Part shown: positions 8,754 through 18,465 of the stretch, piece after piece | Layout: every line of letters starts with the position of its first letter | Position numbering within the stretch: position 1 is the first letter of the stretch | Origin: Paludibacteraceae bacterium | Lineage (GTDB): Bacteria > Bacteroidota > Bacteroidia > Bacteroidales > Paludibacteraceae | DNA: 37,376 bases | Assembly (NCBI GenBank): GCA_905233925.1 | Contig: CAJOFV010000004.1 | Coordinates: forward strand, 31,178-68,553 | Direction of reading: 5' to 3' | Translations under genes and position numbers: made by a program | The notes under the pieces: generated by a model | The model's database searches: none | Told to the model about the DNA's origin: nothing | Seen by the model: only the letters and a program-made list of their open reading frames with translations

Positions 8754-9817
8754 GCGTATATATTCATGTCCCGTTTTGCAAAAGTCGCTGTATTTACTGC
8801 GACTTTTTCTCTACCACACAGTTGGAAAAGCGGGAAGAATATGTGCAAGCCGTTGTTGCAGAAGCGCAACAGCGCATAACGCAATCAGCTGATATCCAAA
8901 CCGTTTACTTTGGCGGTGGCACACCAAGTCTGCTGTCCGTAGAACAAATTGAACGGATTCTTACCGCCATAAATCCTGTTAATGCCGTAGAGATTACGCT
9001 CGAAGCCAATCCGGGCGATTTGAACTTGGACAAACTGCGCGCGTTACGCAACATTGGCATAAACCGCATGAGCATAGGAATTCAGTCTTTCCGCGATGAG
9101 GAATTGCGTTTTTTGGAACGGCGCCATACTGCTCAAGAAGCACGAGACGCTGTCCTCAAGGCACAAAAAGCCGGCTTTGACAATATAAGCATTGACCTGA
9201 TTTATGCCTTACCCGGTCAAACAATGGAGACCTGGCAATACAACATCGCGGAAGCACTAAAATTGAACGTCCAACATATTTCCTGTTACTGCCTGACTTT
9301 CGAGACGCAGTCGAGACTCTACCGACTCGCAAGCGAAGGGAAAATCACTCCCGCAGACGAAGAATTGGAAAACGCCATGTATGATGAACTCTGCAAAACC
9401 TTGACAGCAAACGGCTACACCCATTACGAAGTAAGTAATTTCTCAAAGCCAAACTGCCGTTCGCAGCACAATTCATCCTATTGGAATAATACTCCATATA
9501 TAGGTTTGGGGGCTGGCGCACATAGTTACGACGAGCAAAAAAGACGCTGGAACATAGCAGACCTTTCTGCATATGTTAAGCATCTCTTAAGCATGTCTAA
9601 GTATTGGGAAGAAGAACTGCTGACACCCGAACAAAAGGAAATGGAACATATCATGCTTGGTCTGCGCACCTGCGAAGGTATTTCAATTACCAATGACCTT
9701 CTCGCCAAAGCACAGCCGTTTCTCCATAGCGGACAATTGGCGATTACTGATAACCGTCTCCATGCCACGCAGCAAGGCCTACATATTCTCAACCGGATTA
9801 TCGAAGCACTCGTCTGA
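8741..9817 (+). CDS. hemW: HemW-like radical SAM protein
   Basis: MGKLGVYIHVPFCKSRCIYCDFFS (CxxxCxxC), YFGGGTPSLL, EANPGDLN, GIQSF, IDLIYALPGQT. The track start at 8726 gives a 5-aa extension; 8741 is preferred. Confidence 0.93.
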   Translation: MGKLGVYIHVPFCKSRCIYCDFFSTTQLEKREEYVQAVVAEAQQRITQSADIQTVYFGGGTPSLLSVEQIERILTAINPVNAVEITLEANPGDLNLDKLRALRNIGINRMSIGIQSFRDEELRFLERRHTAQEARDAVLKAQKAGFDNISIDLIYALPGQTMETWQYNIAEALKLNVQHISCYCLTFETQSRLYRLASEGKITPADEELENAMYDELCKTLTANGYTHYEVSNFSKPNCRSQHNSSYWNNTPYIGLGAGAHSYDEQKRRWNIADLSAYVKHLLSMSKYWEEELLTPEQKEMEHIMLGLRTCEGISITNDLLAKAQPFLHSGQLAITDNRLHATQQGLHILNRIIEALV

Positions 9818-10714
9818 TTACGGTTTCATTATCGTTTGTGCACATAATTGCGCAGCCTCTGTGTTAGGCAAGCATTCCAATCCGTAAACCTGCACTGTTT
9901 GAATGAGACGGGAAATCGTGTCATAAAGTTGGTCCATCATTTCCGGCACAATCTTCAAACCACTGGAAGAAGACAGAATATAGGCATACGCTTCCGGCAA
10001 ACGTAGCGTATGTACCTTGTTATAAGGCGCTTGAGCCAATTTTACAAAGGCTCCGATTCGCCGCATATCGTTCTTGTAGCATGGTGTTTTGCCGCTCCAC
10101 GGCGAACCATAAACAAAAGCTCCGTCTTCTTTCAGACGAACCACCGGATTATCATCATTCAGTAACCACGCATCCTCAAATGTCTCCATCCACAGTTTTG
10201 AATGAGTGGACTTGCCTGTTCCTGATTTTCCCAAAAACAAATAGCCGTAATCGCCACGCACAGTAACGGAAGCATGCATCTCCAACGTAGCAAACTGTGC
10301 CGAAGTAAACGCAAACAGCAGCATCGTGCCATTGTCAATTGCAAAGCGGGATTTTATTGGCAGTTGCTGCAAACGGCATTGTGAGAAGTCCTTATTGGCT
10401 GTTATCTGCAGGCATATGTCGGAATCGCGTGACATTGATTCACGCAAAACCCAATCTTCACCGTTGCGATATATCTCAATGCGGGGCATATCTTCATCGG
10501 ATTTGTCGGCAAAGACCATCTCCCGCCCTCCCGGAACAGGCGGCAACGATTCTTGCGGTTCATCCACATGTAATTCAAACAACGGCTGTTTATCTGTCGG
10601 CAATTCCGCCACAAACGGCTCATAGTTAGTCATTGGTTCATACACTGTTTCAGGTGCTTCTACAATGAAATAATGCTCTGCTACACAATAAGTTACACGT
10701 TTACGGTTATTCAT
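9818..10714 (-). CDS. HprK-like P-loop kinase, function unknown
   Basis: YLFLGKSGTGKSTHSKLW Walker A with downstream LLNDDNPVV, as in HPr kinase-like folds; overlaps the MMPL gene by 8 bp. Confidence 0.7.
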   Translation of the reverse strand: MNNRKRVTYCVAEHYFIVEAPETVYEPMTNYEPFVAELPTDKQPLFELHVDEPQESLPPVPGGREMVFADKSDEDMPRIEIYRNGEDWVLRESMSRDSDICLQITANKDFSQCRLQQLPIKSRFAIDNGTMLLFAFTSAQFATLEMHASVTVRGDYGYLFLGKSGTGKSTHSKLWMETFEDAWLLNDDNPVVRLKEDGAFVYGSPWSGKTPCYKNDMRRIGAFVKLAQAPYNKVHTLRLPEAYAYILSSSSGLKIVPEMMDQLYDTISRLIQTVQVYGLECLPNTEAAQLCAQTIMKP

Positions 10715-12830
10715 GTTTGCTGCAATAATTAAATAATTTCAATATTACGGGTGGCACTATATATGCCATCAGCACAACTGCCGACATACCAAGCATAGTG
10801 ACAGTTGCCAGCGAATGTAATGCCGGATGACGCGCCACGATAAGGGCGCCGATGCCGATAAACATAATGAGCGCTGAAAGAAGAATGCTGTTTTTGTACT
10901 GCACCAACCGTTCATCATCTTGGTGCAACGTACCCGACAAAAGTCCTTCTGTAATAAAAATGGTATAATCGTCGCCTTGCCCGAAAATAAACGTAGCAAG
11001 GATAATGTTCACAATATTGAATTGCATGCCTGTAAGATGCATAATGCCCAAAATCCACGCCCAAGCCACTACCATTGGCACAAACGCCATCAGCGCATAT
11101 TTGAATTTGCGGAAACTGATCCACAGGAACACAAACACCACTAACGAACAAGCAATGCCGATGTAGTTGAAATTGTTGCTCAATGATTTTGTCAGTTGTG
11201 CTTGCAAAGACGCAATGTCTATTTGATCCGGTTGTTCGGTTTGTGGCTGCAGACGTTCTTCAAAGTCCGCAAAAGCCGTTTCTCGGAAACCGTTTTCAGT
11301 CATGGCTTCATGCAGCCAGGAGCAAACCTCCTCACGATGAACTGCCCAATAAGTATTCCAAATCTGCACACTGTTTTCTGTAGCAGCAGGCATAACAGCG
11401 TCACCTACAAGTGCGTTAATTGTCTGTATGTCAGCACGTTGCTGCGCTGTCATATAATTAATATGGCTGAGATTTGTATCAAATGTTGCTTGTCTTCCGA
11501 ACCACGCAAACACAACCGTTAGAATTATTACAGTCCCGACTAACCAGCGATTGTTTTCCGGATGCCATTGGGAGGTGCGGTTAATTAGTTTTGAAGTCCA
11601 TGAGAAAGATTCAAACTGTGGCGTCTTAAAGGTAAAGTGTGGCAGAAAAATGACGGTAAAGAGAATCGTTCCAACCAAAAGACACGCACAGAACAGACCT
11701 AAATCCCGCAATGCCACACTGCGAAGCGGAACCAATGTAAGAAACGCTCCTACCGTTGTGATATTACCTACAATCAGCGGAGAAATAACTTCCTGCAACG
11801 TTTGACGGACTGTGGATGTATATTGCCGGTGTACCAGCACATGCAAAGGATAATTAACGGCAATTCCAATAATTACGGAGGCTACTCCAAGTACAATAAG
11901 TGACATTTCCGGATGCACCATGCCGATTATGCCCAGCGCAAACAATACGCCATAGCCCGTAGCGGCAACTATCAGTAGCATACTGCGCCAACTCTTAAGG
12001 GAACGCAACAACAAAACGATAATCAGCACCAACGCAATTGCAATGGCAATGGCACTGTCCTTCTTGATTTGGCGTGAGTTACCAACAGCAATGACAGGTG
12101 CACCGTTCAAACGGATATGTATATCTTCAAATTGCGCAGACAATTGATTGACAATCACTTGCAGACTATCAACAAGCCGTGCATTCTGCCGTGTTTCTGT
12201 TTTATTATTGGCAGTCGGCACAAATGCGAAGGCAAGGTGTTGGTCTGCGGAAAATAGATAACCTTGATAACTCGCAAAACTATTATTTTTGCTGTCATTC
12301 AATACATTCGGGAACAAGCTCAACGGGTCATGTGTAATGGCCACTGCCATTGTTCCCGCTAAGGGTAATTGCAATTGGGCGCGACATTTTGCCACTTCGT
12401 CGAATATATATTCGCGCGTTAATATGGAATCCCAACGGATTGTATCTGCTGCCGTTATAGTATATGGCACTTGTTGATAATGCAATTCCAACTGTTTGTG
12501 CAACATGGATACATCCGCCTCGGCTTCTGCATTTGACACGAATTCCACAAACGCGTCTATTGCATCACATAATCTGTCCGGATTTGTCTGAGCTGTGTCA
12601 TGCAACGAAAACAGCACTACTATTTTATCTGCTTCATTTTGCTCCTGATAGCGTGTCAATTGCTCTTTCTGCTCGTCTGTAATGGGCAGGAAATCAGCAA
12701 TATCTTCCTGAAAATGCAGCCGTAATGCGGATAATCCGGGCAGAACTATTGCCAGCACCAGTAAAGCAATCCGCCACGTTCGGTGTTGCGACAGAAAGTC
12801 GTAAATATGTAGCACCAGACGGTTAAACAT
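10707..12830 (-). CDS. MMPL/RND-family lipid exporter
   Basis: 707 aa, two sets of TM helices, N-terminal FQEDIADFLP, GIAVNYPLHVLVHRQ and FGQGDDYTIFITEG in the two membrane halves. Confidence 0.85.
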   Translation of the reverse strand: MFNRLVLHIYDFLSQHRTWRIALLVLAIVLPGLSALRLHFQEDIADFLPITDEQKEQLTRYQEQNEADKIVVLFSLHDTAQTNPDRLCDAIDAFVEFVSNAEAEADVSMLHKQLELHYQQVPYTITAADTIRWDSILTREYIFDEVAKCRAQLQLPLAGTMAVAITHDPLSLFPNVLNDSKNNSFASYQGYLFSADQHLAFAFVPTANNKTETRQNARLVDSLQVIVNQLSAQFEDIHIRLNGAPVIAVGNSRQIKKDSAIAIAIALVLIIVLLLRSLKSWRSMLLIVAATGYGVLFALGIIGMVHPEMSLIVLGVASVIIGIAVNYPLHVLVHRQYTSTVRQTLQEVISPLIVGNITTVGAFLTLVPLRSVALRDLGLFCACLLVGTILFTVIFLPHFTFKTPQFESFSWTSKLINRTSQWHPENNRWLVGTVIILTVVFAWFGRQATFDTNLSHINYMTAQQRADIQTINALVGDAVMPAATENSVQIWNTYWAVHREEVCSWLHEAMTENGFRETAFADFEERLQPQTEQPDQIDIASLQAQLTKSLSNNFNYIGIACSLVVFVFLWISFRKFKYALMAFVPMVVAWAWILGIMHLTGMQFNIVNIILATFIFGQGDDYTIFITEGLLSGTLHQDDERLVQYKNSILLSALIMFIGIGALIVARHPALHSLATVTMLGMSAVVLMAYIVPPVILKLFNYCSKHE

Positions 12831-14133
12831 TCCGCTCGTCTATGAATTTTATCGGTTTGCGTGACTTGGCAGGGAAATTAATCTGCCTGATTTCATCCAC
12901 AGACAGGACTTCTATTTCCGGAGCAACTCTTATACGTGCCCGGAAGCGGTCTTTTAAGTCCTTGATTATTTGGTCATTGGATGCTTTTACGCCGACTTTT
13001 ACAATTACCTCATCCGTTCCGGCAGCACTTGTCCGCGCCACCACCACATAGTTTTCCACATATTCCACATTATCCAGTACATCGTTAATGGCAGGCGGAT
13101 AGATGGTTGTTCCTTTGAGTTTGAGCATATTGTTTTTGCGCCCGAGCAATGGTGTCAGACGATAGGAATTGCGTCCGCAGGCACATTGTTCCGTCACTTT
13201 TGCAGCAATGTCTCCTGTCTTGAAACGCAGTAACGGCATTGCTTCTACACCAAGCGTTGTGATAACTATTTCACCTGCTTGTCCGTCCGGCACAGGCTTA
13301 CCATCCTCACCGATAATCTCCACAATGATCAGTTCCGGATGTACATGCCCCCCGCAGCTGTACTCACACTCAGAGAATGTGGCAGACATTTCAGTGGAAG
13401 AGTATGTTGCAAAGAGTTGCACTTCCGGCCATTTCTCATGAATACGCTGCCCGAGCAGGTTTAATGAAAAGTCCTGATTCCGCAAACCTTCACCAATACC
13501 GATTATCTTCTTTATGGACGAATGGTGGTAGTTTATATTATGTTGCTCAGCATATTCTATCAACCTCAATATAAATGACGGCACACACATTACGGCATTT
13601 GGTTGCAGACGCTCTATTGTATCCCACTGCAGTTCCGGAATGCCGTTTCCAACGCGGATAACACCAGCCCCTAATTCACGAATCCCCATCCAATATGCCA
13701 GTCCCGCCATAAAACGTTTGTCCATCGTGGTCATAAGTTGCAGCACATCACCTTTCTGCAAGCCTGCGCAGGCAAATGACTTCTTTTCGTTGTATGCAAG
13801 CCGTTGCAAGTCGTGTTCGCTGCATGCAAATGTAACCGGTTCGCCCAAAGTACCGGAGGTTGTGATAAAATCCACCACATCTTCCCGTGGTACACACAGA
13901 AAATCTCTGTTTCGCAGTTGCAAATCTTTCTTCTCCGTGAAGGGTAAGCGTTGCAAATCCTCTAACGTACGGATGGACATTATATCTATTCCGTTCCTCA
14001 CGAACATGTCACGGTAGAACGGAGAATGTGCCTGCAAGTAAGCCAATTGTTTGCGCAATAATTCCTCCTGAAAGGCTTTTATTTCTTCAACTGATTGAAA
14101 TTCGATATCCATTGTATAAATGCTTGTTTCCAT
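12823..14133 (-). CDS. PaaK-like AMP-dependent (acyl/aryl-CoA or ACP) ligase
   Basis: DFITTSGTLGEPVTFACSEHD, FATYSSTEMSATFSECEYSCGGHVHPELIIVEI, LRFKTGDIA, GRKNNMLKLKGTTIYPPAINDVL. Confidence 0.85.
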   Translation of the reverse strand: METSIYTMDIEFQSVEEIKAFQEELLRKQLAYLQAHSPFYRDMFVRNGIDIMSIRTLEDLQRLPFTEKKDLQLRNRDFLCVPREDVVDFITTSGTLGEPVTFACSEHDLQRLAYNEKKSFACAGLQKGDVLQLMTTMDKRFMAGLAYWMGIRELGAGVIRVGNGIPELQWDTIERLQPNAVMCVPSFILRLIEYAEQHNINYHHSSIKKIIGIGEGLRNQDFSLNLLGQRIHEKWPEVQLFATYSSTEMSATFSECEYSCGGHVHPELIIVEIIGEDGKPVPDGQAGEIVITTLGVEAMPLLRFKTGDIAAKVTEQCACGRNSYRLTPLLGRKNNMLKLKGTTIYPPAINDVLDNVEYVENYVVVARTSAAGTDEVIVKVGVKASNDQIIKDLKDRFRARIRVAPEIEVLSVDEIRQINFPAKSRKPIKFIDERNV

Positions 14134-14906
14134 TGTTGTGACTCCTCCGTTCCTTTTGTGTCACTGCCACCAAAACCGTGTCCGCCGGTTTTATACCGTA
14201 TATACGTGTGTGGTACATTGTTAGCCGTCAGTGCGGAATCCAACAAAATTGAGTTCTGATATTTGACTACAGGATCATCTTCGCAGTTTACCAGAAACGT
14301 TGGCGGACAATCTGCTGATATATGTTGCTCTAAAGACAAAGAATCCTGCATCGTTTTGTTCCATTGCCCCCAAATGCCCAATGCGCCACGTCTGGAACGG
14401 TGATGTACATACGGCGGATGCATGGTCACCACCGGATAAATCGGACATACAAATGCCGGTTTGTACGGTGATTGATTATATACGTACGATGACATTGCCA
14501 AGTGTCCGCCCGCAGAAAAGCCCATTACTCCTATTTGCGTTGTATCCACTTGATATTCCGCCGCATGCGCATAGACATATTCCAATGCTGCTTCCACGTC
14601 CCTCACCATATTCGGATATTTGCTACCCAAACCAATTACACGATAACCCACACAATATGCGGCAATTTCCGCCACACGGTAACGCAGTACAAAAGCGTTA
14701 ATGCCCTGTGATTGCAACCATTGCGCTGTTTCTTTCCCCTCTGTTTCCATATCCAGCCAGCAGTAACTGCCTCCCGGACAAACGATAACGGCTATGCCTG
14801 TATTTGTTTCTGTTGGTGCGACATAAGGAGTCAGTGTGACTTTTTTTTCCGCAAACTTCCCATTCGGGAAAAGTGCTACCAATATGACAAACAGCATCAT
14901 CCGCAT
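14079..14906 (-). CDS. Alpha/beta hydrolase (esterase), probably exported
   Basis: VIVCPGGSYCWLDMETEG, GVMGFSAGGHLA (GxSxG), CPPTFLVNCEDDPVV, TGGHGFG; hydrophobic N-terminus. Confidence 0.85.
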   Translation of the reverse strand: MRMMLFVILVALFPNGKFAEKKVTLTPYVAPTETNTGIAVIVCPGGSYCWLDMETEGKETAQWLQSQGINAFVLRYRVAEIAAYCVGYRVIGLGSKYPNMVRDVEAALEYVYAHAAEYQVDTTQIGVMGFSAGGHLAMSSYVYNQSPYKPAFVCPIYPVVTMHPPYVHHRSRRGALGIWGQWNKTMQDSLSLEQHISADCPPTFLVNCEDDPVVKYQNSILLDSALTANNVPHTYIRYKTGGHGFGGSDTKGTEESQQWKQAFIQWISNFNQLKK

Positions 14907-17347
14907 ATGCTTTTAACAGTTTCAACCGCCGTCATCACTGTGCCACAGAAGCCATGAACGAGACAGTTCTGCCCTGTTAGCCACAAATTATCACATTGCG
15001 TTGTTACTGCGCCGACAGGCTGTGAGAGGCCGAACATCGCCCCTTCCGGAGACAGATAATCATCACGATATGTCAATGAGGACGAAGTAAAATATTCCTC
15101 CATTGCTTCACGAATATTCGGATAATATTCTGCCACTTTGTCTATCAGTTTTTCCGCGCGGGCAGTCTTCCATGCGATGTAGTCATCGTTACGCTGTGCA
15201 TGCCACTGTGCCAACTCACTATATTCCAACCGCTCAATAATCTCCATCGTTTGCGGAGTCGGCGTAAGGAATAATATATCCTCCGGCATGATATAATGGT
15301 TGGCAGGAAGATACGGAAAAGCATCGGGTTTGAATTTGATATAGACCTTGAATGAGCCGTAGGTTTCTTGCGTCTGCTGAATGCGTTTGATGGTCGCTGG
15401 GCGGAAAACCGGTTCGGAGCAGGCTTCTATCAGTTTCTTCGGATGCAGAGACGAAACAATCACATCCGCTGCATAATGCATGCCGTCTTTTGTAATCACC
15501 TCATTTACATGCTTATGCGCTACGTCCAAACGTTCCACAGCCTGCGACAGCAGCACCCGTCCGCCATGAGTGGTAATGTATGCACAGAGTTTGTCCGTCA
15601 GTTCACGCGTGCCGCCGACAAACCGGAAGGTTCCCTGTCTGAAAGAATCTTCAATAATGTTCCTTGTGTCATTAAAGCCGCACAATAAGTCTAAATGCTC
15701 CCCTTCTCCATACACCACATCCGGTTCGCATGGTTCTATCGGAACATCTATTCCCAATTCGTCCAAAACAGCTCGCACAAATCCACCTTCACCCAAGCCG
15801 GAGACTACATGTACGCCAGTTTGCCACCATGCACCGCTTTTCTCGTAGCTATACAACCCGCCGCCTGCCACCGGCAGTTGCTCCAACACCGTCACAAGGA
15901 AGGTACGCTTTGCCAATAATGCCGCCGTAAACAAGCCGCCTACTCCGGCACCTATAACAAGTGCTGTTTGGTTCGTTCTCAAAAGAGCCTTGTAGTAGCG
16001 TTCAAAACCTTTTGCTCGTTTGCGATACCCCATACCAAACATTGAATCGTCCGGCATTACAGCCGGTAGTATTTCCATCGTTGCATCACTTTTCCCAATT
16101 CGGAACTCTTGCGCTTTGGGAAGTATTTCAAACATACCACGGATAAGTAATGGTTGTATCGGCAAATTGAGTTTCTCCGCCACATAGAATGCCCCACGAT
16201 GAAAACGGTTAATATCTCCGCTCATTGACCGCGTTCCTTCCGGGAAAATCAATATGGAGAAGCCATCTTGTACTGCCTCTTGCAGTTTCGGTTCAATCGC
16301 TTCAATGCCATCCACTACAGAATAAAACCGTGCTCTTTCTGCCAGTTTACCGAAGAACGGATTGCTATATACCCAGTTCTGCGCCAAGACCACCGTCTTC
16401 GGATTAACCGACAGCACCGCCAAAATATCGTACATCGAAGTATGATTGGCAATATATAGCATCGGCTGGCCTGTAACTTGTACCTCGTAACCTGTAATTT
16501 TGAACTTGTTTCCTGCGAGATGGTTCATTACCCATTTTGCACCGCGTCCAATTCGTTCGTGCAAGTCCCCACGTCCCAACCTGCACCACCACGCTGCTCC
16601 AAAGAACGCCAATTCGCAATAAAGCGTACGCCAATAACGCAAAACTAATCCATATACAATCGCCAAAACGCACAACAGACAATTCAACAGGCTTATCCGC
16701 GTAAAGTCATACGCCGGTTTGAAATGACTGACACGTTCTTCCTTGGGCGGATAATACACGCGCACAGGCACTTGATAAATCGGTACATTGCGCCACGCTG
16801 CAAATACAAGCAGTTCCAATTCCGACTCATAGCGTGATGTAATGCATCGATATCCGATTTTACGCAACGGATACATCCTGAATCCGGACTGTGTATCCTT
16901 TAGCCGCAAGCCTGTCTGTACAGCAAACCAGAAATTCGAGAACCGGTTTGCAAATGCCGCTTTGCCTTCCTGCCCGGTTTTGTCCGTGCGCGCACCTACT
17001 ATCAAACTTCCGTGATGCAGCCGCTGCTTGTCAATCAGCAAAGGTATATCTTCGGGAAAATGCTGTCCGTCTCCATCCAACGTAATTGCGTACTCAAACC
17101 CCATTTCCAATGCTTTGTCAAAACCACGTTTGAGCGCATAGCCTTTGCCACGGTTCCTCTGCCATGATATAATGATGCACGGCAATTCTGCATCCTGCAA
17201 CAATGCCAATGTATCATCCGTCGAACCATCTACTGCCACAATCACATTCGGCAATTGCGCACAGGTTCGGCGAACCACATCCACTATCGTTCCGGCGTTG
17301 TTATACGTCGGAATCAGTGCACATATATTGTTCAGACATCTTGGCAT
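14897..17347 (-). CDS. Three-domain fusion: GT2 glycosyltransferase + PlsC-like acyltransferase + CrtI-like FAD oxidoreductase (816 aa)
   Basis: GT2: ALIPTYNNAGTIVDVV, LDGDGQHFPEDI. Acyltransferase: NHTSMYD (HX4D), IFPEGTRS. FAD: ALVIGAGVGGLFTAALLA and C-terminal NLWLTGQNCLVHGFCGTVMTA. One uninterrupted ORF. Confidence 0.9.
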   Translation of the reverse strand: MPRCLNNICALIPTYNNAGTIVDVVRRTCAQLPNVIVAVDGSTDDTLALLQDAELPCIIISWQRNRGKGYALKRGFDKALEMGFEYAITLDGDGQHFPEDIPLLIDKQRLHHGSLIVGARTDKTGQEGKAAFANRFSNFWFAVQTGLRLKDTQSGFRMYPLRKIGYRCITSRYESELELLVFAAWRNVPIYQVPVRVYYPPKEERVSHFKPAYDFTRISLLNCLLCVLAIVYGLVLRYWRTLYCELAFFGAAWWCRLGRGDLHERIGRGAKWVMNHLAGNKFKITGYEVQVTGQPMLYIANHTSMYDILAVLSVNPKTVVLAQNWVYSNPFFGKLAERARFYSVVDGIEAIEPKLQEAVQDGFSILIFPEGTRSMSGDINRFHRGAFYVAEKLNLPIQPLLIRGMFEILPKAQEFRIGKSDATMEILPAVMPDDSMFGMGYRKRAKGFERYYKALLRTNQTALVIGAGVGGLFTAALLAKRTFLVTVLEQLPVAGGGLYSYEKSGAWWQTGVHVVSGLGEGGFVRAVLDELGIDVPIEPCEPDVVYGEGEHLDLLCGFNDTRNIIEDSFRQGTFRFVGGTRELTDKLCAYITTHGGRVLLSQAVERLDVAHKHVNEVITKDGMHYAADVIVSSLHPKKLIEACSEPVFRPATIKRIQQTQETYGSFKVYIKFKPDAFPYLPANHYIMPEDILFLTPTPQTMEIIERLEYSELAQWHAQRNDDYIAWKTARAEKLIDKVAEYYPNIREAMEEYFTSSSLTYRDDYLSPEGAMFGLSQPVGAVTTQCDNLWLTGQNCLVHGFCGTVMTAVETVKSICG

Positions 17348-17651
17348 AAACCGTAGTCGAATCGTATATTGTTATTTGATATTTATCGTTTCCTACATTT
17401 TTGAAATCCACCGATATCAGTTTGTCTGGCGTGTGCGGTGCGACAAACTTGAGATTAGTTACGCTTGCCAGCTGCATCTTCTTTCCTGTCGCAAGCGAAA
17501 GCAGTTCCTGCGTCATTTGCAACAGACAGGCTCCGGGAGTTACAGGCTGTTCAGGAAAATGTCCTTTGTATATCTTGTGTGCCGCATTTAACTGCACTAC
17601 AAAATGCAAACCATCCTGCTCTAATATCTTGTAAAAGTCACCGTTTAGCAT
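17301..17651 (-). CDS. FabZ-like hotdog 3-hydroxyacyl-ACP dehydratase
   Basis: HKIYKGHFPEQPVTPGACLLQM hotdog dehydratase motif; overlaps the fusion gene start by 47 bp. Confidence 0.8.
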   Translation of the reverse strand: MLNGDFYKILEQDGLHFVVQLNAAHKIYKGHFPEQPVTPGACLLQMTQELLSLATGKKMQLASVTNLKFVAPHTPDKLISVDFKNVGNDKYQITIYDSTTVYAKMSEQYMCTDSDV

Positions 17652-18081
17652 TGTAGAACCTTATTTTTGTTTCATCACCGGACTTCTCATAAAGCACCAC
17701 TTCATCGGCTATTTCTGTGGATGGATTAATGCGAATGGTTATTCTTGTGAATAATTGTTTCAGTTCGCGGCGTCTTGGTACCAATTCTGCCATATCGCTG
17801 TTCCTTGTAACATTGAAGTCCTCATTGGGTTGCAGGTATTCACCGCTGACGCTTTTGAGAATTAATGTCACTATCTGCCGCACTTGCGGAGAGACGTTTC
17901 CTTTTGCGCCATCTACTTCCCAAACCAACTCTTGCGGTGACGTATATTCCCAACGCAGATAATCCGGCGCGCGATAGGTCAAATGCCCTTTCGACAACTC
18001 CGGTTCGGTGAACAATTGCGAGGTTTTTACCTGTTCAAAGTCAGCCGACAAAAAAGTCAATATTACCAACAACCATTTCAC
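17638..18081 (-). CDS. LolA-like outer-membrane lipoprotein carrier/sorting protein, GTG start
   Basis: VKWLLVILTFLSADFEQVKTSQLFTEPELSKGHLTYRAPDYLRWEYTSPQ..., LolA-like. The track ORF from 18294 runs antiparallel-frame through the upstream gene; GTG at 18081 overlaps the upstream TGA (GTGA). Confidence 0.75.
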   Translation of the reverse strand: MKWLLVILTFLSADFEQVKTSQLFTEPELSKGHLTYRAPDYLRWEYTSPQELVWEVDGAKGNVSPQVRQIVTLILKSVSGEYLQPNEDFNVTRNSDMAELVPRRRELKQLFTRITIRINPSTEIADEVVLYEKSGDETKIRFYNAKR

Positions 18082-18428
18082 TGTGCAATCAAAAAACAAC
18101 CGCCCATAATAAGCAATACTCCAACCCACTGGTTCCAATGAACGGTTTCGTGGAATACGAATATTGCCACAAACATCCCCATTACGTATGCCATGCTTAT
18201 CAGCGGATAAGCGTGTGAGAACGGGAAATGCCGCAGAATATATGCCCACATTACTCCTGAGCAGGCAAAGCCTATTCCTGCACCTAACAGCCACCAGTTG
18301 GTTAATAAACTACCCCAAAAGGCGGCAGTCCAGCCGAATGACGGAACACGCAACATTGCTGTTTTGAGCATCGTCTGTGATCCGCACAGCAATATACTTT
18401 GCACTATCGCTAACAAAAACAACCGCAT
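18078..18428 (-). CDS. Small EamA/SMR-type membrane protein (four TM, ArnE/F-like size)
   Basis: 116-aa hydrophobic protein, GSQTMLKTAM..., SHAYPLISMAYVMGMFVAIFVFHETVHWNQWVGVLLIMGGCFLI. Confidence 0.7.
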   Translation of the reverse strand: MRLFLLAIVQSILLCGSQTMLKTAMLRVPSFGWTAAFWGSLLTNWWLLGAGIGFACSGVMWAYILRHFPFSHAYPLISMAYVMGMFVAIFVFHETVHWNQWVGVLLIMGGCFLIAQ

Positions 18429-18465
18429 CGTATTTTTCTCAATTAGTTATTTTTCATTTTCTTTA

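Noticed and set aside
14897-17347. Fusion gene as two or three separate genes merged by sequencing error
   Set aside because: Frame is continuous and every domain has intact motifs; cannot be excluded without reads, but there is no positive sign of error.
18082-18294. N-terminal extension of the LolA-like ORF in the track
   Set aside because: Runs out of frame through the EamA-like gene; the hydrophobic signal segment begins at GTG 18081.
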